Positions 35,502-42,719 of a stretch of DNA of 42,719 bases are shown piece after piece. The position numbers were made by a program, and so were the translations under genes. The notes under the pieces are model-generated. The model searched no databases. It had not been told where the DNA came from and was given only the letters and a program-made list of their open reading frames with translations. Position 1 is the stretch's first letter. The number at the start of each line of letters is the position of its first letter. The stretch is from the NCBI GenBank assembly GCA_026415235.1, contig JAOAHM010000009.1, forward strand, positions 1 to 42,719. The letters are read 5' to 3'. The stretch is from Ignavibacteria bacterium (GTDB taxonomy: Bacteria > Bacteroidota > Ignavibacteria > Ch128b).

Positions 35502-36177
35502 GATTTGAATTATCAATAATAAGTACAAACTCACATTTCGAATTATCATCAACAACTTTTTGATAAACTTCTGAAATTTTTCCTCGTAATATTTTCTCGT
35601 TCTCCGTTGTTAAATCACATGCAAGAGACACTTTAATATCATCACCAAAAATTTCTTTCACATCTACAAGTAATTGTTTTAGTCTATAAGGTGTATCCAT
35701 AATCGCAATTGTTTTATTTATTTGCTTTAAACTTTTGAGCTGACTTTTTCTCTCATGAGATTTTGGAGATAACCAACCAGCGTAAAAAAATTTTGAAATG
35801 TCAAAACCTGAAACAATTAAAGCAGGAACCAGTGAATCGGGACCAGGAACAATTGAAACTGGAATTCCTTTTTCATAAATCTTATTTAATAAATAATTAC
35901 CTGGATCAGAAAACAGAGGAGTACCGGCGTCAGAAATAAGACAACAATTCTTGCCTTCTAAAAGTAGTTGTAGAACTAATTCTGTGTTTTCTTTTTCGGT
36001 ATGTTCGTTAATTTGGATTAATTCTTTGTAAAGCTCTAATTGCTTTAGTAGTTGTCGTGCAGGTTTTAATTCTTCACATATAACAAAATCACATTCACTT
36101 AAAACTCTTTTTGCACGAAGAACTATGTCTTCAAAATTTCCAATATGCGTTGAAACAATATAAAATCTACCTAACAA
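35491..36177 (-). CDS. RsmI-like SAM-dependent methyltransferase (tetrapyrrole methylase fold)
   Basis: This 228-residue protein belongs to the family of RsmI, the 16S rRNA C1402 2'-O-methyltransferase. It opens with FYIVSTHIGNFEDIVLRAKRVL, matching the RsmI start, and has LISDAGTPLFSDPG and IVPGPDSLVPALIVSGF. It differs from classical RsmI where CEDTRHT.KLL is replaced by CEELKPARQLL, and it is shorter (usual 270-290). It may be a compact RsmI-like subgroup with a related RNA target, hence no symbol. It starts with TTG, three bases after the ilvE stop; no better start exists because the domain begins at residue 5. It is probably co-transcribed with ilvE. Confidence 0.8.
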   Translation of the reverse strand: MLGRFYIVSTHIGNFEDIVLRAKRVLSECDFVICEELKPARQLLKQLELYKELIQINEHTEKENTELVLQLLLEGKNCCLISDAGTPLFSDPGNYLLNKIYEKGIPVSIVPGPDSLVPALIVSGFDISKFFYAGWLSPKSHERKSQLKSLKQINKTIAIMDTPYRLKQLLVDVKEIFGDDIKVSLACDLTTENEKILRGKISEVYQKVVDDNSKCEFVLIIDNSNQGS

Positions 36178-36180
36178 ATC

Positions 36181-37263
36181 TTAATCGCTTAAAATAGTTA
36201 TCCAACCAAATGGATCTTCAGCTTTTCCATAATACCAAGATGTAATCAACTCGTAGAAGAATTTACTCCATTCACCAACTTTAAAATCATTAATTATATA
36301 TTCATTTCCTCTATAACTGAGTAAACCAACTGGTGAAATAACAGCAGCAGTGCCAGAACCAAAAACTTCAATTAATCTTCCATCTTTATGAGCTTGTATA
36401 ACTTCATCAATTGAAATTTTTCTTTCGCAAACTCTTATATTCTCTCTCTTTGCAATTTTAATTATACTATCTCTTGTTACTCCTGGAAGAATTGTACCTT
36501 CAAGTGGTGGGGTAATTAAATCATCTTCTATTCTAAAGAAAATGTTCATCGTTCCAACTTCTTCGACATATTTTTTCATGCAAGCATCTAACCAAAGAAC
36601 TTGAGTGTAACCTTTTTTCTTTGCAAGTTCAGCACCATATAAACTTGCTGCATAATTTGCTGCTGTCTTGCATGAACCTAAACCACCTGGCGCAGTTCGT
36701 GAGTAAGTTTCTTCAACAAGAATTTTGACTGGATTAAAACCTTCGGAATAATATGAAGCAACTGGACTAAGCATTATAAACATTTTATATGTGTAAGAAC
36801 TTCTTACGCCAAGAGCATTATCCATTGCAATGATTAATGGTCTTATATAAAGCGAAGTGCCTTCTTGTTTAGGTACCCAATCTCTATCTAATAAAATTAA
36901 TTCTCTCAAATATTCAAAAATTTCATTCTCATCAAAATCAGGGATGCACATTCCTTTAGCGGAATTTCTAAATCGTTTTAGATAGTCTTTAACTCTGAAA
37001 AATCTGATTTTACCATCAACACCATAATAACATTTCAATCCATCGAATACAGTTTGACCATAGTGAAAAGTGATATTACCAGGTTCAATCATTAACGCAT
37101 CGTATGGTTGAATAGTTGGGTTATGCCAACCGTGTTCTGGATCGTAATCCATTATAAAGATATGATCCGTGAAATGTTTTCCAAATCCGAGTTCGTTAGA
37201 AGCTGGGATTTTTTTGGGGTTAGAGGTTTGGATGATTGTGAGGTTTTTAATTTTTGTTTCCAT
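36181..37263 (-). CDS. ilvE: Branched-chain amino acid aminotransferase
   Basis: This 360-residue class IV PLP aminotransferase interconverts Leu, Ile and Val with their keto acids. The PLP lysine is K199 in GGLGSCKTAANYAAS. Other family features are FHYGQTVFDGLKCY near the N-terminus, YIRPLIIA, VEEVGTMNIFF and the phosphate-binding GSGTAAVISPVG. Its length and motifs fit the long (type II, eukaryote-like) branch rather than the roughly 310-residue E. coli type. The first gene of a two-gene unit with the RsmI-like methyltransferase, it is divergent from the histidine kinase gene. Confidence 0.94.
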   Translation of the reverse strand: METKIKNLTIIQTSNPKKIPASNELGFGKHFTDHIFIMDYDPEHGWHNPTIQPYDALMIEPGNITFHYGQTVFDGLKCYYGVDGKIRFFRVKDYLKRFRNSAKGMCIPDFDENEIFEYLRELILLDRDWVPKQEGTSLYIRPLIIAMDNALGVRSSYTYKMFIMLSPVASYYSEGFNPVKILVEETYSRTAPGGLGSCKTAANYAASLYGAELAKKKGYTQVLWLDACMKKYVEEVGTMNIFFRIEDDLITPPLEGTILPGVTRDSIIKIAKRENIRVCERKISIDEVIQAHKDGRLIEVFGSGTAAVISPVGLLSYRGNEYIINDFKVGEWSKFFYELITSWYYGKAEDPFGWITILSD

Positions 37264-37369
37264 AATCTTACTCCAAAAATATGGAAAATTAGGTAATCCT
37301 TAAAATTTAAAGTTATACTCTCGATGCAAAATTTCTTATTTTAGTTTGACAATCAATTGGTATTTAACA

Positions 37370-39301
37370 ATGAAAGAAAACAAAAAAATAACAAAAAAAA
37401 GAACAGATAAAGAATTAGAGTTAGACAATTCGTTTCTAAAAACTTTAATTGAAAATTCTAACGAAGCATTTATCCTTATCAATTCAAAAGGATTAATAGA
37501 ATACTGGGGCGGTGCAGCTAATCGTATCTTTGGTTTTAATGAAAGAACCATACTCAATAAACATATAGGTGCGTTAATCTCTGAATTCGAAAGAGATAAA
37601 AACAACATTATTCGCTCAATCCTTACTCAAAAAAATTTAAATGATTATGAAACTTATTTACTAACAAAAAATGGTTCTGAAATTTTTGTAAATCTTTCAT
37701 TGTATACTATTAAACTCAAGGGAAAAAAGAATCCGTATTTTCTGTTAGTTGTAAGAGATGTAACAGAGGAAAAAAACTTTAAAGATAAATTTCAGCAATT
37801 GCAATCACTTCATTCAGATATACTTGATAACATTGGAATTGGATTGTTGATAGTTGATAAAGAAACTCTTGATATCCTTTTCACAAACAAGAAAGGAATG
37901 GAGTTACTTCAGATTTCAAGTAGCGAAAATCTTGGAAGAAAAATTTGGGATTTAATTGATGCTGAAAGTGTAAGCGTTTTGGAAAAGATTTTTTCTGAAG
38001 GAACTATTACAGATAACTTTCCAAAACAAATCAAGATGCAACGATATCACGATAAAATGAAAATCTGGACAAACTTTTATCCTTCTGAAATAACTTATCA
38101 TCGAAGACCTTGTTATCTGATTGCTTTCTTAGATATTACACGAGAAAGAGATTACATTAAACATTTAGAAGAAACTGTCAAACAAAAAGATTTACTCGCT
38201 GCTACTAAATCTCGATTTATGGCAAACATGTCTCACGAGCTTCGTTCTCCAATCAATATCATTCTCGGTTATGTTGATATTCTAACAAGTATGGATGTAG
38301 ATGGAGAATTAAGAGAATTTTTGACATATATTCAAAAAAGTGCTGAGCATTTACTGAAAGTGTTGAACGACATTCTTGACTTGTCTAAAGCTGAAGCAAG
38401 TAAAATTAAAATTATTGAAAAACCATACAATCTTATCGCATTAATGAAATCTGTTTTATCAATGATTGAAGTAAAATTAATTGGAAAGAAAGTTGCCTTA
38501 GATTATAACTCTAATATTGAACCTGATGCATATTTTCTAATTGATGCTCACAATCTTCAGAGGGTTTTGCTAAATATTTTGGATAATGCAGTCAAGTTTA
38601 CTGATGAAGGTTTAATATCAGTTGATGTAAGATATAGTAATGGAGTTTTAACATTTAAGATTAGTGATACTGGAATTGGAATGACACAAGAAGAACTTAA
38701 TCGTCTTTTCATTCCTTTTGAACAAGCACCAGAAATTTCACAAAAGTATGGTGGCTCGGGGCTTGGACTTGCAATTTCAAAAGAAATAATTAATCTATGG
38801 AAAGGTGAAATAAAAATTGAAAGTAAAAAGAATGTCGGTACAACCGTTACATTCACTTATCCAGCATCTCGTACTGAACAAATTGAAGAAGCTGAAGTTG
38901 TTCAGATTCCAAAAGATTTATCAATAATTAAAGGCAAGCGAATACTTGTTGTAGATGACCAAGAGTACAATCATAAATTATTTAAGTTGATGCTTGCAGA
39001 ATGTGAAGTAGAAACTGTTTTCTCTGGTAAACTTGCTTTGAATAAATTAATCACCGAAGAATTTGATGGAATTGTTCTCGACCTTAGGCTACCAGATATT
39101 CAAGGAATGGATGTGATAAAGGAAATAAAGAAAAGAGAAAAACTTCAGAATTTAAAAATTGTTACCACATCTGCTGATATCTTGAGTGGATTAAAAGAAC
39201 AAATGGAAGAAATGGGAATTGTGTTTATTCCAAAACCAGTTCGTCGTGCTGATTTGTTGAATGCATTGATTACAGTTTTTAGTCAAGAGCAGAAGAATTA
39301 A
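37370..39301 (+). CDS. Hybrid sensor histidine kinase: PAS-PAS-HisKA-HATPase-REC
   Basis: This 643-residue protein has no membrane segment and so is a cytoplasmic sensor. Two PAS domains (about 20-135 and 145-270) are followed by HisKA with H289 in MSHELRSP, a HATPase domain with N-box NILDNAVKFT, G1 DTGIGM and G2 GGSGLGLAI, and a C-terminal receiver with acidic VDD near 527, phospho-acceptor D571 (VLDLRLPD) and the expected lysine (IPKPVRR). All catalytic residues appear intact. There is no output domain, so phosphate would pass to another protein. I use the ATG at 37370 rather than a TTG 24 bases upstream; no clear Shine-Dalgarno is seen. The signal and the downstream partner are unknown; the nearby orphan receiver at 35109 is one candidate. 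Confidence 0.93.
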   Translation: MKENKKITKKRTDKELELDNSFLKTLIENSNEAFILINSKGLIEYWGGAANRIFGFNERTILNKHIGALISEFERDKNNIIRSILTQKNLNDYETYLLTKNGSEIFVNLSLYTIKLKGKKNPYFLLVVRDVTEEKNFKDKFQQLQSLHSDILDNIGIGLLIVDKETLDILFTNKKGMELLQISSSENLGRKIWDLIDAESVSVLEKIFSEGTITDNFPKQIKMQRYHDKMKIWTNFYPSEITYHRRPCYLIAFLDITRERDYIKHLEETVKQKDLLAATKSRFMANMSHELRSPINIILGYVDILTSMDVDGELREFLTYIQKSAEHLLKVLNDILDLSKAEASKIKIIEKPYNLIALMKSVLSMIEVKLIGKKVALDYNSNIEPDAYFLIDAHNLQRVLLNILDNAVKFTDEGLISVDVRYSNGVLTFKISDTGIGMTQEELNRLFIPFEQAPEISQKYGGSGLGLAISKEIINLWKGEIKIESKKNVGTTVTFTYPASRTEQIEEAEVVQIPKDLSIIKGKRILVVDDQEYNHKLFKLMLAECEVETVFSGKLALNKLITEEFDGIVLDLRLPDIQGMDVIKEIKKREKLQNLKIVTTSADILSGLKEQMEEMGIVFIPKPVRRADLLNALITVFSQEQKN

Positions 39302-39304
39302 AAT

Positions 39305-40726
39305 TTAGATTTTGTTAAAAACAGCAAGCTTTAATTCTGTCATTTCTTCGATAGCATACTTCAAACCTTCTCGGCCAATTCCGCTTTCTTTCACACCACC
39401 ATAAGGCATGTTATCGACTCTGAAAGTGGGATAATCATTAATCATTAAACCGCCTACTTCAACATTTTCAAATGCATAAAGTGCGTTTTTCAAATTATTA
39501 GTGAAGATACCAGCTTGTAATCCATATTTAGAATAATTGATTTGAGCAATTCCTTCTTCAAAACTTTCGACTGATTCGATTGTGACAATTGGTGCAAAAG
39601 CTTCAAGGGCATTGATTTTCATTTCAGGTTTAGTGTTAGTTAGAACAGTTGGTGTATAAAATTCACCTTTTCTTGTTCCACCAATCAATATTTTTGCGCC
39701 TTGTTGTTTTGCTTCGTTGACCCATTCTTCAATTCTTTTTGCATCGTTTTCTGTAATCATTGGTCCAACAATCACATCATTATCAAGTGGATCACCCATC
39801 TTAACTTTTTTCGTCTCTTCAACAAATTGTTCTAAAAATTTTTCATAAATTTCTCTGTGAACAAAAATTCTTTGAACAGAAATACAAATTTGTCCTGCAT
39901 GTGCGAAGGCACCAGTTACAAGTCGAGGTATTGCAAAATTTAAATCAGCATCTTTGTCAACCATTACACCTGCATTCCCACCAAGTTCAAGTGTAACCTT
40001 TTGTTTAACTGCTTTTTGTTTGATTCTCCATCCAATTTCACAACTACCAGTAAAGCTAATTTTTTTAATTCTATCATCATTCAAAAAATTTTCAATCACA
40101 GAACCTGAACAATTTATCGAATTGATTAGTCCGGGAATCATAGCTACATCATTTATAATTGATGCTAGCTTATTTCCACTAACCATTGCAGCAGTTGCAG
40201 GTTTAAAAATAATTGGATTACCTACTGCAATAGCTGGTGCAATTTTGTGGGCTGCAAGATTTACAGGAAAGTTAAACGGTGTTATTGCCAATACTGGTCC
40301 GATTGGAAATCTTTTAGTAATTCCAAATCTATTCTCAGATTGTGCAGTTACATCAAGAGTTAGAACTTCTCCGGTAATTTTATCAACTTCTTCAGCTGCA
40401 AATTGAAATGTGTTGATAGCTCGGTCAATTTCAATACGGGAAAGTTTGATTGGTTTACCAGTTTCAATCGAAATGAGATTTGCCAATTCTTCTTTATGAA
40501 TTAATAATGCTTCAGAAATTTTTTGAAGAATTTCTTTTCGTTTGTATGCAGGTAATTTCTTCGTAACATTAAAAGCATTGTAAGCAGAAGCAATTGCATT
40601 CTCCACATCATTCTCAAAAGAAAGTGAACATGTTGCAAAAACTTGATGATTTGATTTACTCTTTACATTCATTTTCTTTGAAGTCAAAATGATATTCCCA
40701 TTTATGATAAATCCAATGTGCAACAT
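39305..40726 (-). CDS. NAD(P)-dependent aldehyde dehydrogenase
   Basis: This 473-residue ALDH superfamily enzyme oxidises an aldehyde to its acid. The general base is about E247 (LELGGNAG), the catalytic thiol about C281 (GQICISVQR), and the cofactor segment is PFNFPVNLAAHKIAPAIAVGN with FKPA. The ending MPYGGVKESGIGREGLKYAIEEMTE resembles lactaldehyde and non-phosphorylating glyceraldehyde-3-phosphate dehydrogenases, but substrate cannot be read safely. I prefer the ATG at 40726, preceded by GGAGG, over a TTG 12 bases earlier. It converges on the histidine kinase gene with a three-base gap and is divergent from the regulator gene, which might control it. Confidence 0.92.
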   Translation of the reverse strand: MLHIGFIINGNIILTSKKMNVKSKSNHQVFATCSLSFENDVENAIASAYNAFNVTKKLPAYKRKEILQKISEALLIHKEELANLISIETGKPIKLSRIEIDRAINTFQFAAEEVDKITGEVLTLDVTAQSENRFGITKRFPIGPVLAITPFNFPVNLAAHKIAPAIAVGNPIIFKPATAAMVSGNKLASIINDVAMIPGLINSINCSGSVIENFLNDDRIKKISFTGSCEIGWRIKQKAVKQKVTLELGGNAGVMVDKDADLNFAIPRLVTGAFAHAGQICISVQRIFVHREIYEKFLEQFVEETKKVKMGDPLDNDVIVGPMITENDAKRIEEWVNEAKQQGAKILIGGTRKGEFYTPTVLTNTKPEMKINALEAFAPIVTIESVESFEEGIAQINYSKYGLQAGIFTNNLKNALYAFENVEVGGLMINDYPTFRVDNMPYGGVKESGIGREGLKYAIEEMTELKLAVFNKI

Positions 40727-40848
40727 TTGAACCTCCAATATTTAGATTTTCAATTTCTAATTATCGAAAAAAATTTTCCTTGTCAACTTTAGCGAAATAT
40801 TTTATTAACATTTATGAAGCGATTTAAAATTTTACTTTACTCAAGTGC

Positions 40849-40877
40849 TTGACATTCATTTCAAAAAAAATTAAGTT
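40849..40877 (+). promoter_or_regulatory. Candidate promoter of the regulator-fabG-fabH genes
   Basis: A consensus TTGACA at 40849-40854 is followed after 17 bases by a weak TAAGTT at 40872-40877. If used, transcription would begin near 40884, directly at the palindrome at 40887-40898. Confidence 0.35.
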
Positions 40878-40886
40878 TTAACTAAA

Positions 40887-40898
40887 TCAAACGTTTGA
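40887..40898. promoter_or_regulatory. 12-bp palindrome, candidate operator
   Basis: TCAAACGTTTGA is a perfect palindrome ending four bases before the regulator's ATG. Its place suggests self-repression by the MarR/GbsR-like protein it precedes. No second copy was noticed in front of the aldehyde dehydrogenase or fabG. Confidence 0.45.
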
Positions 40899-40902
40899 AA
40901 AA

Positions 40903-41394
40903 ATGAAAACATTAAATTTGGATGAAAAAATTAAACGAGAAATAATCCAGAGCTTTGGCGAAGCATACAAAGCTTTTGGATTAAGTAAGCTAATGGGTCA
41001 CATAGTTGCATTAATGATTTTTTCCCATCAACCTCTTTCACTTGATGAGATTTGTAAACAACTCAGACGAAGCAAAGGTCCAGTTAGTCAAATCGTAAGA
41101 AGGCTGAGAGATAGAAATTTGATTAAGAAAGTTTGGGTTCCCGGAAGCAGAAAAGATTTTTACGAGGCTCATCCCGATATTTTTGAAAATGCTTTTAGAA
41201 ACAATTTCGAATTAATCAAAAAAAATAAGAAGCTCGCAACTGAATTGAAATCAAAAGCAAAAAAATCTGACCACGAAGCGATTGGTGAAATAATTAAACG
41301 TTTAGACGAAATGGAAGAATTTTATACTCTTATGGTTCAGAATTATCAAAAATTTCTTGACGATTGGAGTAAACTAAAATTAAAATATCGTTAA
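40903..41394 (+). CDS. GbsR/MarR-like winged-helix transcriptional regulator
   Basis: This 163-residue protein has a winged-helix domain (about 25-95). The recognition region reads LSLDEICKQLRRSKGPVSQIVRRLRDRNLIKKVWVPGSRKDFYEA, closely resembling the GbsR branch of the MarR group, whose members control osmoprotectant or other metabolic genes. The C-terminal half is charged and helical, and likely serves in dimer formation. No Shine-Dalgarno is seen; the palindrome at 40887-40898 occupies that place. It is followed after 19 bp by fabG, then fabH, so control of fatty-acid genes is plausible, as is control of the divergent aldehyde dehydrogenase. The ligand is unknown. Confidence 0.85.
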   Translation: MKTLNLDEKIKREIIQSFGEAYKAFGLSKLMGHIVALMIFSHQPLSLDEICKQLRRSKGPVSQIVRRLRDRNLIKKVWVPGSRKDFYEAHPDIFENAFRNNFELIKKNKKLATELKSKAKKSDHEAIGEIIKRLDEMEEFYTLMVQNYQKFLDDWSKLKLKYR

Positions 41395-41413
41395 AAAAAT
41401 TAGGGAGTTAATC

Positions 41414-42154
41414 ATGAGACTTAAAGATAAAGTTGCAATCATTACTGGAGGTGCAAGGGGAATTGGTAAAGCAGCAGTAATAAAATTTTGTTCAGAAGGA
41501 GCAAAAGTGGTCATTTGGGATGTGCTCGATATTGATGGTGAAAAGCTGGCAAATGAAATGAATGAAAAAGGTTTTAAATGCAAATATTTTCATGTTGATG
41601 TAACAAATTATTCAGTTGTAGAGGAAGTTACAAAAAAGGTAATAGATGAATTCGGACAAATTGATGTTTTGATAAATAATGCTGGCATAACTCGCGATGC
41701 AACTTTACTAAAGATGACTGAAGAGCAATGGAATAGTGTTATTAATGTCAATCTGACAGGAGTTTTTAATTGCACAAAAGCAGTTGCAATATACATGGTT
41801 GAAAAAGGAAAAGGTAAAATCATCAATACATCTTCTGTGGTTGCACTTTATGGAAATTTTGGTCAATCGAATTATGTAGCTACAAAATCTGGAATAATTG
41901 GTTTAACAAAAGTCTGGGCTCGTGAGCTTGGACGAAAAGGAATTTGTGTAAATGCAGTTGCTCCAGGTTTCATCGAAACTGAAATGGTTCAAACGATGCC
42001 TGAAAAAATTCTTCAAATGATGAAAGATAAAACTCCACTTGGAAGACTCGGTAAACCCGAAGAGATTGCAAGCGCCTATTTATTTTTAGCTTCAGACGAA
42101 GCAGATTTTATTAACGGTGCAGTACTAAGTGTTGATGGAGGTATCACTCTATAA
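41414..42154 (+). CDS. fabG: 3-oxoacyl-ACP reductase (short-chain dehydrogenase), FabG type
   Basis: This 246-residue NADPH-dependent reductase has cofactor loop TGGARGIG (11-18), NNAG (88-91) and the catalytic set of Ser140/141, Tyr154 and Lys158 (YVATKSG). The ending GRLGKPEEIASAYLFLASDEADFINGAVLSVDGG is typical of FabG, which reduces 3-oxoacyl-ACP in the elongation cycle of fatty acid synthesis. FabG cannot be told with certainty from acetoacetyl-CoA reductase by sequence alone, but the adjoining fabH supports the fatty acid role. GGGAG precedes the ATG. Its stop overlaps the fabH start by one base. Confidence 0.88.
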   Translation: MRLKDKVAIITGGARGIGKAAVIKFCSEGAKVVIWDVLDIDGEKLANEMNEKGFKCKYFHVDVTNYSVVEEVTKKVIDEFGQIDVLINNAGITRDATLLKMTEEQWNSVINVNLTGVFNCTKAVAIYMVEKGKGKIINTSSVVALYGNFGQSNYVATKSGIIGLTKVWARELGRKGICVNAVAPGFIETEMVQTMPEKILQMMKDKTPLGRLGKPEEIASAYLFLASDEADFINGAVLSVDGGITL

Positions 42155-42719
42155 TGGCGAAAGAAAAACTATTCGAAATCAAAAAACGAAATGCCGTCAT
42201 TAAAGGAATTGGTTCTTACGCTCCTGAAAGAGTTTTAACAAATCAATTTTTCAATGAATTGCTTGGTGAAGATGTTGATACATGGTTACAAGAAAATTTA
42301 ACAATAAAAGAAAGAAGATGGTGTAATCAAAATCAGTCAACTGCTGATTTGTGTATTGAAGCTGCAAAAGTTGCACTTCAAAATGCTAACATTTCAGCTG
42401 AGGATTTAGATTTAATAATTGTTGCAACTGATACACCTGAATACATTTCTCCCTCTACATCTTCAGTGGTTCAATACAGACTTGGTGCTAAAAAAGCGGG
42501 AACATTCGATATCAATACAGCTTGTGCTGGCTTTGTTACTGCTTTGAATGTTGGGAGTAAATTCATTATGGCTGATGAACATTACAAAAATGTGCTTGTT
42601 ATTGGTGCCTATGCTATGAGCAAGTACCTCGATTTACAAGACAAAAAAACAGTTACGCTTTTTGCGGATGGTGCTGGTGCGGTTGTTCTTTCTGCAGAAG
42701 AATTTACTAATAGAGGTTT
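42154..42719 (+). CDS. fabH: 3-oxoacyl-ACP synthase III, FabH type (partial, C-terminus beyond window)
   Basis: The first 188 residues of a thiolase-fold condensing enzyme were translated by hand from the ATG at 42154, which overlaps the fabG stop as TAATG. The pattern IKGIGSYAPERVLTN at the start, IKERRW near residue 51, and the nucleophile C124 in NTACAGF identify the FabH family, which joins acetyl-CoA to malonyl-ACP to start fatty acid synthesis. The catalytic His and Asn lie beyond the window. FabH-like enzymes also serve in secondary metabolism; the pairing with fabG supports ordinary or branched fatty acid synthesis. Confidence 0.9.
   Translation, partial: MAKEKLFEIKKRNAVIKGIGSYAPERVLTNQFFNELLGEDVDTWLQENLTIKERRWCNQNQSTADLCIEAAKVALQNANISAEDLDLIIVATDTPEYISPSTSSVVQYRLGAKKAGTFDINTACAGFVTALNVGSKFIMADEHYKNVLVIGAYAMSKYLDLQDKKTVTLFADGAGAVVLSAEEFTNRG

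Noticed and set aside
1-42719. tRNA, rRNA, known riboswitch or insertion sequence
   Set aside because: I looked through the spaces between genes and saw no cloverleaf, conserved riboswitch core, transposase or terminal inverted repeats; a covariance-model scan could still find a diverged RNA.

Overview
The window is AT-rich chromosomal DNA (about one third GC by eye) that reads like a member of the Ignavibacteria (Bacteroidetes/Chlorobi group). The clearest pointer is the secreted giant protein at 21494-26911, which ends in a type IX secretion sorting domain of the 'YPNPFNPST' kind. Also consistent are the many genes without a good Shine-Dalgarno, the tightly packed genes and the flavin-dependent thymidylate synthase. 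This placement is an inference from protein style; no rRNA is present. No tRNA, insertion sequence, CRISPR array or phage module was seen.

Layout. 1-7195 (all minus): a truncated SsnA-like amidohydrolase, a fold-type II PLP enzyme, a small membrane-anchored CcmE-like OB-fold protein, a secreted M16 peptidase and a GlmU-like nucleotidyltransferase. 7513-11602 (plus): an MlaF-type ABC ATPase, RadA and an OPT-family transporter, closed by a strong bidirectional terminator shared with convergent aspS (11717-13483, minus). 13935-17812 (plus): an outer-membrane barrel protein, a SAM methyltransferase next to thyX, and a TPR protein. 18125-20975 (plus): the three-gene form of proton-translocating transhydrogenase, with terminator. 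21494-26911 (minus): the giant secreted protein, with seven SdrD/Cna-B-like repeats bracketed by two copies of an unnamed domain. 27350-28768 (plus): an RlmD-like rRNA methyltransferase.

28823-35489 (plus) is the most interesting region: a tight five-gene operon encoding a BcsB-like periplasmic subunit, an outer-membrane barrel protein, a processive family-2 glycosyltransferase with an N-terminal MshEN-like domain, a multi-spanning GT-C-like protein and a single-domain response regulator lacking the conserved lysine. I read it as a cellulose-synthase-like exopolysaccharide machine in which the usual C-terminal PilZ domain is absent and an MshEN-like domain sits at the N-terminus. The usual BcsC, BcsZ and PilZ parts are not visible. 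A 10-bp stem upstream of the bcsB-like gene covers its ribosome binding site, and the barrel and synthase genes overlap by up to 83 bases with a local GC spike.

35491-42719: RsmI-like and IlvE (minus), a PAS-PAS hybrid histidine kinase (plus), an aldehyde dehydrogenase (minus), then a GbsR/MarR-like regulator with a 12-bp palindrome just before its start, FabG, and a FabH cut by the window end. The last group looks like a small fatty-acid module with its own regulator.
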